In this document: piece by piece, positions 1 through 6,060 of the stretch
How positions within the stretch are numbered: the stretch's first letter is position 1
How the letters are laid out: each line of letters starts with the position of its first letter
Assembly (NCBI GenBank): GCA_002729295.1
Contig: PBTU01000035.1
Location: 1-13,830 of the forward strand
DNA: 13,830 bases
Origin: Verrucomicrobiales bacterium
GTDB taxonomy: Bacteria; Verrucomicrobiota; Verrucomicrobiia; Verrucomicrobiales; Akkermansiaceae
Direction of reading: 5' to 3'
Program-made: the position numbers and the translations under genes
The notes under the pieces: model-generated
Seen by the model: the letters and a program-made list of their open reading frames with translations, nothing else
Database searches by the model: none
Told to the model about the DNA's origin: nothing

Positions 1-155
1 TTCAATGGCTCCACCAAAAATAGAGGTGCCCGCCGCAAAAGCCGCTGCAGCCGCACCAAAACTCATCATTCCAAATTCTCCGGTCCAAGCACCGGAAACC
101 GAAACAAGCCCTGATCCCATCCAATCCCAGTCATTGGTAACGGCTCCGGCACCTC
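1..155 (+). repeat. Direct repeat, copy A
   Basis: Positions 1-155 match 308-468 apart from two single-base differences and a 6-nt insertion (two extra codons, Ala-Pro) in the downstream copy. Copy A may extend beyond the left edge. It encodes a Pro/Ala-rich segment beginning SMAPPKIEVPAAKAAAAAPK. Confidence 0.9.
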
Positions 156-283
156 AGCCTATCCTTCCCCCTGAAGAACCCCCCCCCTTCCATTCACACC
201 GAGGCCCAAATGGTCAGCCCCCTCGCCACCCCAACTCCAGTCGAGCCCATGGCTCCCGCTCCAGATATGCCCAACGATCGTAA
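1..283 (+). CDS. Upstream, out-of-frame part of the same Pro/Ala-rich protein (open at left edge)
   Basis: The frame whose codons start at position 2 is open to the left edge of the window and ends at a TAA at 281-283. From residue MAPPKIEV (ATG at 5) to about position 155 it encodes nearly the same sequence as residues 35-86 of the following CDS. Up to the C run at 179-187 it has the same Pro/Ala/Glu composition; beyond that it turns into Arg/His/Ser-rich sequence (HSHRGPNGQPPRHPNSSRAH) typical of a wrong frame. I infer that the real protein reads this frame up to the C run and then the frame of the next CDS, so this is the 5' part of one frameshifted gene rather than a separate gene. The ATG at 5 is an internal methionine of the repeat, not a start. 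Confidence 0.55.
   Translation, partial: SMAPPKIEVPAAKAAAAAPKLIIPNSPVQAPETETSPDPIQSQSLVTAPAPQPILPPEEPPPFHSHRGPNGQPPRHPNSSRAHGSRSRYAQRS
179..187 (+). other. Nine-C homopolymer at the frame break
   Basis: Nine consecutive C lie between the two repeat copies. Reading from upstream gives Glu-Glu-Pro-Pro-Pro and then a wrong-frame sequence. With eight C the reading would pass into SIHTEAQMVSPLATP and the 562-residue CDS. It may be a sequencing or assembly error, a slippage-prone phase-variable tract, or a true null mutation. Confidence 0.75.
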
Positions 284-1898
284 GCCCACCGGCGCTCCAG
301 CGCAGGCTTCAATGGCTCCACCAAAAATAGAGGTGCCCGCCGCAAAAGCCGCTGCAGCCGCACCAAAACTCATCATCCCAAATTCTCCGGTCCAAGCACC
401 GGCACCGGAAACCGAAACGAGCCCTGATCCCATCCAATCCCAGTCATTGGTAACGGCTCCGGCACCTCTCGAAGTCTCGGCTCCGGCCTCTCCTGAGACA
501 CCTCAAATGTCAGAGCCTCTTCCCTCCACTACCGAAGCTGCTCCAAAATTCAATATCCCTGAGGCCACTGTACAAGCCAAGCCCGAAGAGGCGTCTCCGC
601 CCCCTACGTCAACAGCTTCCGGCCCCCTGATCAAAGTCAAAGAACCTCAACCCGAAAAAGCTGCCCCAAAACCTGTGGAAACCCCGGTTCTCGCAGTAGC
701 TCCAGCTGCAACACCAGCAGAACCTGCCCCCACTCCACCCGAAGAAACACCGGCTGTCTCCATCCCTGTGAAAACAGGAATGAGCGGAGCTGCCAAGGGA
801 GTCATTGCCGCCCTCCTCCTCGTCGGCATTCTCATTGCAGGAATTGTTTTGTTCGGCAAAAAAGCAGAAAAAGCCAGAATGGCCCGCCTTGCCGAAATCA
901 CCGCACCCTTCAATGCGGACCCTTCCAGTCATCCAGAGGAGATCGAACTCAGCAGGAGCGACATCACCCTGCTTCTCGATACGATCATCACTCCGGACTC
1001 CAAAGAAAAGGGCATCAGAAAGACCTTTATGCAGGCTCTCAACATTGGTACGACCACCGATGGATCCAACCTTGATGACGTGGTCGCCAAGTATGCCACC
1101 CGAACCCAGATGAGCGAAGATGCCCGCATCAATCTCTTCAAAGTCCTGGAACTTCGCAGTCGCCCTTCGGCCCTCGCCCCCCTTATCAATTTCGCCCGTT
1201 CCGCGACCGAAGCCAAACTCGGTGTAGCCGCTCTTGAGGCCACCGAAAAAATGGCCACCCCCGATGACCTTGAACAGCTTCTGAGTATTGTTTCGGACGC
1301 ACAGCACGGCGATGTCCGACGCGCCGCAGTGAGAACCCTAAAAGCCGTCATCAAAAAAGCCCCGAATAAATCGTCCTTCGCTGATCCCATCATTTCCTCC
1401 TTCCAAAGCAGCACCGAGGCAGAAGCCCGCGAGCAGTTACTACAAATATTAGGAACAGCCGGAGGCAGCCGGGCAGCCGAATTGATCAGCATCCACCTCG
1501 ATGGCTCGAATATGAAACTCCAACTCGCCGCCATCGCCGGACTGCGCGAGTGGCCCGATACCGGCCAATTCGAAACCCTCTCTACTTTCGTTAAGAACGA
1601 AGAGGAAGGCACCATGAGGAAACAAGGCTTTGCCGCCATGATTCAATTCCTCACCGAGGGACCGGACATCAATGACGATGACCTTTCTCTTTTCTGGAAT
1701 GGCACCGCCACCCTGGCCTTGAGCGAGTCAGAGCAAATCCGGGTCGTCAATGCCATGCTCACTCAAAAAGGTGAGTGGTCCCTGAAAATCCTGGACCGCT
1801 TCATGCAACGCGGCCTGACTGACCGCGTCACAGCCCGCGCCGAAGACGGGAAGGAACTTCTCAAAAAGCGTTTGGCAGACGGAAGCAACGACGAGTAG
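210..1898 (+). CDS. Pro/Ala-rich single-pass membrane protein with HEAT-like repeats (5' part frameshifted)
   Basis: Function not recognised. From the ATG at 210 the product is 562 residues. Residues 1-190 are low-complexity, rich in Pro, Ala, Glu and Thr. Residues 197-215 form one hydrophobic segment (VIAALLLVGILIAGIVLF) followed by KK, the only membrane span. Residues from about 220 are hydrophilic, and about 314-490 consist of amphipathic helix pairs resembling HEAT repeats, suggesting a protein-binding domain outside the cytoplasm with the Pro-rich arm inside; the topology is inferred. The ATG at 210 is probably not the real start: the same kind of Pro/Ala sequence continues upstream in another frame, the two joining if one C is removed from the nine-C run at 179-187. 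No Shine-Dalgarno precedes 210. A strong terminator follows the stop. The domain assignment is from helical pattern only, so the name is tentative. Confidence 0.8.
   Translation: MVSPLATPTPVEPMAPAPDMPNDRKPTGAPAQASMAPPKIEVPAAKAAAAAPKLIIPNSPVQAPAPETETSPDPIQSQSLVTAPAPLEVSAPASPETPQMSEPLPSTTEAAPKFNIPEATVQAKPEEASPPPTSTASGPLIKVKEPQPEKAAPKPVETPVLAVAPAATPAEPAPTPPEETPAVSIPVKTGMSGAAKGVIAALLLVGILIAGIVLFGKKAEKARMARLAEITAPFNADPSSHPEEIELSRSDITLLLDTIITPDSKEKGIRKTFMQALNIGTTTDGSNLDDVVAKYATRTQMSEDARINLFKVLELRSRPSALAPLINFARSATEAKLGVAALEATEKMATPDDLEQLLSIVSDAQHGDVRRAAVRTLKAVIKKAPNKSSFADPIISSFQSSTEAEAREQLLQILGTAGGSRAAELISIHLDGSNMKLQLAAIAGLREWPDTGQFETLSTFVKNEEEGTMRKQGFAAMIQFLTEGPDINDDDLSLFWNGTATLALSESEQIRVVNAMLTQKGEWSLKILDRFMQRGLTDRVTARAEDGKELLKKRLADGSNDE
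308..468 (+). repeat. Direct repeat, copy B
   Basis: Second copy of the repeat, 307 nt downstream of copy A at its start and 313 nt at its end because of the 6-nt insertion. The 307-nt offset is one more than 102 codons, so the two copies lie in different frames. This supports a single extra base between them. Confidence 0.9.
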
Positions 1899-1952
1899 GC
1901 TGGCGCCTTTAACGGGTCCGAATAACGAAAACTAACCCACTCACTTTTCAGG

Positions 1953-1983
1953 ACAGGGGACCTTAATCGGTCGCCTGTTTTTT
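1953..1983 (+). terminator. Intrinsic terminator after the membrane protein gene
   Basis: The arms ACAGGGGACC (1953-1962) and GGTCGCCTGT (1969-1978) pair over ten positions with one G-G mismatch, enclosing the loop TTAATC, and are followed by six T (1978-1983). It lies 55 nt after the stop codon. On the minus strand no T run follows the stem, so it should act only on plus-strand transcripts. Confidence 0.85.
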
Positions 1984-2063
1984 ACGTTCATTTCCGATCA
2001 CTCACCAAAATCCTTTCACAACCTTACTTCAAAACCGAACCCAACCCCAAAGTAATCATCAAC

Positions 2064-4514
2064 TCATTTGATAAGAGTTCGGCGGAAAAACGCCTCCACC
2101 TTGGCTCTCACTTCCGGAGTCGCAAAAAGTGGACCTCCGTGACCGGCCTCTTTTACGATATGGAACTCACTGGGAACCTCGGCTCCAAGCAAAGCCGCAT
2201 GCAGTTTCCGGCTCTGATCGATCGGCACGCCCGAATCTTCGCTTCCATGCATAATTAGAAAAGGAGCATCATCCGCACTCACATTATCCAGCGCACTCGC
2301 TTCCTTCGCCAATTTCGGCACATCTTTCACCGTCGCGCCCAATAAGATTGCGCCATTGGATTTCGCGACCTGTTCTTCAGTTCGACCATTGGCCACCATA
2401 TTCGGCGGCATCGTCAATAACTCCGAAGGACCAAACCAATCACAAACCGCCTGCACCCGGCTGGCTTCATCCGCATAGGGACGCGTCCCCATCAGAGCCA
2501 CCAAATGCCCTCCCGCCGACGAACCAAACGCGCCAATGTGATCCGCATCCAATCCGTATTTCTGGGCATTCCTGCGAAGCCACCTCACCGAGGCCCGGCA
2601 ATCATCAATCTGAGCCGGCCACTGGGCTTCGCTCGTCAAACGATAATTGATACTCGCCACCGCAAAGCCCTTTGCAGCCAACCAAGCCGCATGACGCGGA
2701 TTTTCCTTACTCCCGTTTTTCCACCCCCCTCCATGGACCCAAACAATCACTGGCAATGGTGAGGCCACCTGTTTGGGGAGATACAAATCAAGTAACTGCG
2801 GACTCCCCTTTGGCTCGGAATAAACCAAATTCTTGATCACCTTAGTTCCCTCCGGAACCAAGAATGCCTTTTTACGAGAGACCGATTTCAAATATCCTTC
2901 CGCCAAGATTTCCCCCAAGCGAATCACTCCGGCCGAATCGAGAACCAACTTCTTTTCCTGCTCTGGCAAATTGAGGGCCTTGAGGTGAACCATATTATAG
3001 TCACTCGCGGCCAGCGACTCAAACTTCGACATCACCTCAATCTCATTCACTCGTTTATCATCCGTCGGCGCCTGCTGGCTGACGATCCACTTGAGCTTGG
3101 GCCTCTTCAAATCCTGCCGAACTTGTTCAACCGTCAACTTTAACCACTCCGGTGATTTCTTTCGATACGGAGGCATCGACATGTCGTTTTCGCCAACGTG
3201 ATAAAAGATGCCCGCCAACTCAACCTGATGTCCTTTGTCCTTCAGCTCTTTTACAGAGGTTCTGATGAAATCGACGAAGCGAGGATAGAGATTTCGAGAC
3301 TTCGCTTCACTCCCCTCCGGAGTCCAATCGTTCATTTGCGATCCACTGTGGGTGAATTTCGCAATGGCAATATTTCCGCTCACCTTCTTCTTAAGCTCCC
3401 GCGCAAAACTCAACTCGGGACCAAAAGTCTCGTAGTATCCCACCGCACCCAAGGGTTCCCACTGATCTGAGACTCGATACCCACCACCGAGACTGTATCT
3501 ATAAGCGATCGAAGGATCATCCTTACGGAGATCTTCCGTTAGGTCCTGAACAAAAGCCCGCTCGCCTTCCATATTCCGATGTCCCGCCATCATAAAGAGA
3601 TTCACCTTCGCTCCCTTTTTGTAGGGCCATTTTTTAAGACTTCTCTCAACCTCCTTCTTTTTCCCGATCGACTCCAAATAAGCCTCCGCATAGTTCTCTC
3701 CATGCTGCAATTGTCCCAGAGTCCCGTAGTGATAATGCAACCCTACTCCACCTCCAATCTCGACCCCGACATGTGAAGTCGGGACATACTCCGCGAGTGG
3801 ATCTGTATAGGTCACGTCCCGCTGACCTATACTAATGGCATACATCCGCGGTCGAAGATCCATTCCCCAAATCGTCTTAGTGCACAACTCACCGATATAA
3901 AACTTCAATCCAGGCGACTTCAAATCCCGCCGCCAACTCGCGAGGAATTTCTTCAAATTCGCTCCGTAATTCGTCTGATACTCCTCATTGAACATATCGT
4001 TCTCACCCTGATGCCACATAAAGCCCTCCAGACGATACGGAACCTTATTCCGATCCAACTCCGCGAGAGACTTCCGAACCACCTCCAACGCCAGAGGATA
4101 CATTTTAAATCCGATCGGATCTTTTGGGTTCCAATCACCGCCCAGGTGGGTCCCTCCAGCCGCCACCTTGATGATCGCGATCGGCGCCTCGATGCGCTCG
4201 GTCACCTTCCGCGCAAAACTCAACTCAGGCCCCACCACTTTGTTTACTGCTTGCAGATCAACCCAGCCCTCCGAGTTCATCTTATTCTCCCTACCAATGG
4301 AGTAAGAAAACCTCACTCCCTTCTGTGGCTTCTCCAATCCCACGAAGGGAGGAAAGCGTTGGATATCCGCAACCTTGGAATCCGACCCCACCATATTCGA
4401 CTGCCCCGCAAAAATGAAGACCCTCAAGGTCTTGTGGTCATCAGCGAGGACATTTCCAATGAGAACCGAGAATAAGAAACAAAAGCGAAACATGGACCCT
4501 AGATTTTCAAACAC
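2064..4514 (-). CDS. Exported three-module esterase: two SASA domains plus C-terminal alpha/beta-hydrolase
   Basis: Predicted secreted carbohydrate esterase of 816 residues. A hydrophobic signal segment (about residues 9-24, ending near VLA-DD) precedes SASA domain 1 (about 30-285) with GQSNM (nucleophile S39) and WHQGEND (167-173). SASA domain 2 (about 303-545) repeats the layout, but its motifs read GHRNM (311-315, Arg at the Ser position) and YHVGEND (438-444), so it is probably inactive. Residues about 560-816 form an alpha/beta-hydrolase of the BD-FAE/lipase type: HGGG oxyanion motif (594-597), GSSAGG (nucleophile S666), an acid at about D760, and H792 in EAGHGG. SASA enzymes remove O-acetyl groups from sugars such as sialic acid; the actual substrate is unknown. 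The start is a GTG at 4514 with GAGAGG seven bases upstream. An ATG at 4493 (residue 8) is an alternative but has only a poorly spaced AGGG. Confidence 0.9.
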   Translation of the reverse strand: MFENLGSMFRFCFLFSVLIGNVLADDHKTLRVFIFAGQSNMVGSDSKVADIQRFPPFVGLEKPQKGVRFSYSIGRENKMNSEGWVDLQAVNKVVGPELSFARKVTERIEAPIAIIKVAAGGTHLGGDWNPKDPIGFKMYPLALEVVRKSLAELDRNKVPYRLEGFMWHQGENDMFNEEYQTNYGANLKKFLASWRRDLKSPGLKFYIGELCTKTIWGMDLRPRMYAISIGQRDVTYTDPLAEYVPTSHVGVEIGGGVGLHYHYGTLGQLQHGENYAEAYLESIGKKKEVERSLKKWPYKKGAKVNLFMMAGHRNMEGERAFVQDLTEDLRKDDPSIAYRYSLGGGYRVSDQWEPLGAVGYYETFGPELSFARELKKKVSGNIAIAKFTHSGSQMNDWTPEGSEAKSRNLYPRFVDFIRTSVKELKDKGHQVELAGIFYHVGENDMSMPPYRKKSPEWLKLTVEQVRQDLKRPKLKWIVSQQAPTDDKRVNEIEVMSKFESLAASDYNMVHLKALNLPEQEKKLVLDSAGVIRLGEILAEGYLKSVSRKKAFLVPEGTKVIKNLVYSEPKGSPQLLDLYLPKQVASPLPVIVWVHGGGWKNGSKENPRHAAWLAAKGFAVASINYRLTSEAQWPAQIDDCRASVRWLRRNAQKYGLDADHIGAFGSSAGGHLVALMGTRPYADEASRVQAVCDWFGPSELLTMPPNMVANGRTEEQVAKSNGAILLGATVKDVPKLAKEASALDNVSADDAPFLIMHGSEDSGVPIDQSRKLHAALLGAEVPSEFHIVKEAGHGGPLFATPEVRAKVEAFFRRTLIK

Positions 4515-4569
4515 ACGTTAGCCTCTCAGATCTCAACCCTTCCTCAAAGAGTGGAATGAAAAGATTCGC

Positions 4570-4665
4570 TTATTCGTCGTGATGCCGCCAGAGAACTGCA
4601 CCCAAGAACAGCCCCACCCCGAGTGTCCACATCCAGTTTGGCATAAAATAAGGATAGACCATCAT
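4570..4665 (-). CDS. Possible 31-residue small membrane protein
   Basis: A short reading frame starts at the ATG at 4665 (a second ATG follows directly) and ends with TAA at 4570-4572. Its product begins MMVYPYFMPNWMWTLGVGLF and ends AVLWRHHDE: one aromatic and aliphatic hydrophobic helix with a charged tail, like many small membrane proteins. It lies on the same strand as the YrbL-like gene upstream and the esterase gene 56 nt downstream. Its ATG overlaps by four bases (ATGA) the stop of an unrecognised 38-residue frame at 4662-4778 (starting MMRRTRIKIVVPIGA). No clear Shine-Dalgarno and no recognised family, so it could be chance or the tail of a decayed gene. Apart from these two frames I see nothing in 4515-4877. 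Confidence 0.25.
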   Translation of the reverse strand: MMVYPYFMPNWMWTLGVGLFLGAVLWRHHDE

Positions 4666-4877
4666 CGCATAGCAAACCCCGGGAACACTTCCTCAGGAAA
4701 TTTAAATATTCTAACGGCGTTGGAATCCAACACCGCTCCGATGGGAACAACAATTTTGATTCTCGTTCTTCTCATCATCTTTTGGCTATCAGACCGAACG
4801 AAAATCAATGGCAACTCCCCCTCTCGTCAACACACCCGAGGTCGAATTCAATCCAACATAGGGAACACCGTCCTCAT

Positions 4878-5549
4878 TCAGCGTGATAAGAGAAACCTCC
4901 TCTCGGACACCTTCTCGCCGTCTTTCCGTTTATTGAGAATCTCCTCTATCGACCTACGTTGTTTCTCTTTCCTTCGGTTCAACTTTCTTCGGGCTTCTCT
5001 TTTCCACCACCTCGACAGCGGGATCAGTTGCGGGAACCCAAATCCGTCGATAGCGACACAACGACAAGATCCATCACGTCTTTGCTCAACCACCAGATTA
5101 TCTGGCCGCCCCTGCACAAAGATCCCATACCGCACCACGCCCTCCCACATTTTTTCCAAGGCCACCTCACACAAATCGGTCATCCCGTTTCGCCATAAAT
5201 ACTCCGACAAGGTCATCGAAATGGAGCCATCTTCATCCTTGATAAGATCGACAATCAAGCCTTCCCCAACATCCGTCTCAAGAATTTCATACGCACGCGG
5301 GATGAATTCCCCGGCCATCTCTCTCAACCGCTTTTCTTCCCCTCGCAAAAAACGAAATTCATAAAGGTTATCGTGGAAATACCACTTAGGGCGAAGTTGT
5401 CGTACAATCCAGGGAGCTTTCATTCGGCGCGCTGTGGTTCTCCAGTTGTCCATCATCACTTTGACACAACGAGTTGGATAGACAGGGTGACGATAACAAG
5501 CCCGGTGCCCACCTTTCGCAAAGGGCGTTTCTCCTTTCAGACTCAACAT
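4878..5549 (-). CDS. YrbL-family kinase-fold protein (PhoP-regulated YrbL type)
   Basis: The 223-residue product resembles E. coli YrbL (YrbL-PhoP_reg family), related to atypical protein kinase and LPS-core kinase folds; no reaction is established for the family as far as I know. Visible similarities are the N-terminus (MLSLKGETPFAKGGHRACYR against MIRLSEQSPLGTGRHRKC of YrbL as I recall it), CVKVMM (28-33) at the position of a nucleotide-binding lysine, ETDVGEGLIVDLIKDEDGSIS (91-111) matching the YrbL ETDCGTGYVYDVI region, QGRPDNLVV (146-154) at the catalytic-loop position, and IDGFGFPQLIPLSRW (167-181). The C-terminal 40 residues are highly basic. The ATG at 5549 aligns exactly with the E. 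coli start; a GTG lies one codon earlier (5552). No signal peptide, so cytoplasmic. Family membership is fairly sure, the function is not. Confidence 0.85.
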   Translation of the reverse strand: MLSLKGETPFAKGGHRACYRHPVYPTRCVKVMMDNWRTTARRMKAPWIVRQLRPKWYFHDNLYEFRFLRGEEKRLREMAGEFIPRAYEILETDVGEGLIVDLIKDEDGSISMTLSEYLWRNGMTDLCEVALEKMWEGVVRYGIFVQGRPDNLVVEQRRDGSCRCVAIDGFGFPQLIPLSRWWKREARRKLNRRKEKQRRSIEEILNKRKDGEKVSERRFLLSR

Positions 5550-5680
5550 CACCGATGTTACACCGACATTCTGAGGAACACCCCTAAAAAATCAGGTAAT
5601 TGCTGCACAGTAAAAAAGTCAAAACGCGGAGATCCTCGTGATTCCCCTCACTACCATTACCCCACCAACCAAAAAAACAT

Positions 5681-5923
5681 ATGCCCATTGAAGAACACGA
5701 CCTCGTCCACGAACTTCCCGACCATACTGACGTTATCCACGAACTTAAAATGACCAATGCACACTTCCCCCCCTTCGAGGAATATCACGAGGTCGATAAA
5801 GAGGCGCATCGTATCGGAGAGAGCATTGAAACTCCCTCCGATAATTACAGTTAGCAACGCGAGACCAAGGGTCTTGCCGTCACGGAAGAACTTCTTCAAA
5901 TGATCCTCACGAAGTCAGCTTGA
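5681..5923 (+). pseudogene. YdcH/DUF465-like small protein gene interrupted by an in-frame amber codon
   Basis: The ATG at 5681 opens a 57-codon frame (MPIEEHDLVHELPDHTDVIH, then HELKMTNAHF, EEYHEVDKEAHRI and ETPSDNYS) with the pattern of the YdcH/DUF465 family: HDL.HE.P, IHELK...HF, EYHE.D...HRIE. It stops at TAG (5852-5854). The same frame then continues 22 codons to TGA at 5921-5923 (QRETKGLAVTEELLQMILTK), corresponding in spacing to the family's usual C-terminal helix (..RL.LKDELY.ML). With the amber codon read through, the product would be 80 residues, normal for the family. The Lys-Asp of the tail helix is Thr-Glu here, and the HF..F segment seems one residue short, suggesting relaxed constraint. 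No Shine-Dalgarno is visible. The role of YdcH proteins is unknown. Confidence 0.6.
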
Positions 5924-6060
5924 AAATTGGGACTAAGGTGAAGAACATCCGTATTAATCCGGGAGCCGACCACGATATCGACTGCAGAGCCAACGGGATT
6001 GACCCCATGAAAATAAAGTCCCAATTTTCCAAAAAATCTAGTCAACGATCTCGACCTTGA
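5920..6060 (+). CDS. Possible 46-residue protein overlapping the YdcH-like gene
   Basis: A TTG at 5920 overlaps the TGA ending the YdcH-like frame (TTGA), and the frame runs to TGA at 6058-6060, passing 23 nt into the convergent SASA gene. Its product reads KIGTKVKNIRINPGADHDID and continues CRANGIDPMKIKSQFSKK. The sequence looks protein-like (KVKNIRINPG, DPMKIKSQF), but I do not recognise the family. The rare start and missing ribosome site make expression uncertain. A 13-bp inverted repeat lies at its two ends. Confidence 0.25.
   Translation: MKIGTKVKNIRINPGADHDIDCRANGIDPMKIKSQFSKKSSQRSRP
5922..6029. repeat. Perfect 13-bp inverted repeat with 82-bp spacer
   Basis: The arm GAAAATTGGGACT at 5922-5934 is the exact reverse complement of AGTCCCAATTTTC at 6017-6029. 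The arms lie at the start and near the end of the 46-codon frame, just beyond the 3' end of the minus-strand SASA gene. Purpose unknown; the arms could form a long-range RNA stem. Confidence 0.8.

Noticed and set aside
609..1639. Long minus-strand frames opposite the HEAT-like gene
   Set aside because: Antisense to a coherent coding sequence, Ser/Arg- or Gly/Phe-rich, with no family motifs.
4544..4753. 69-codon minus-strand frame upstream of the esterase
   Set aside because: The product has mixed composition with no helix or motif, and the 31-codon frame in the same stretch looks more protein-like.
4579..5364. Long plus-strand frame (261 codons) antisense to the yrbL-like gene
   Set aside because: It lies opposite a recognised family member, its product is Ser/Arg/His-rich without a domain, and the hydrophobic run near 4755-4795 (TILILVLLIIFWL) has no ribosome site and seems accidental.
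5657..5899. 80-codon minus-strand frame with a hydrophobic start
   Set aside because: It is the exact antisense of the YdcH-like reading, which matches a known family far better.
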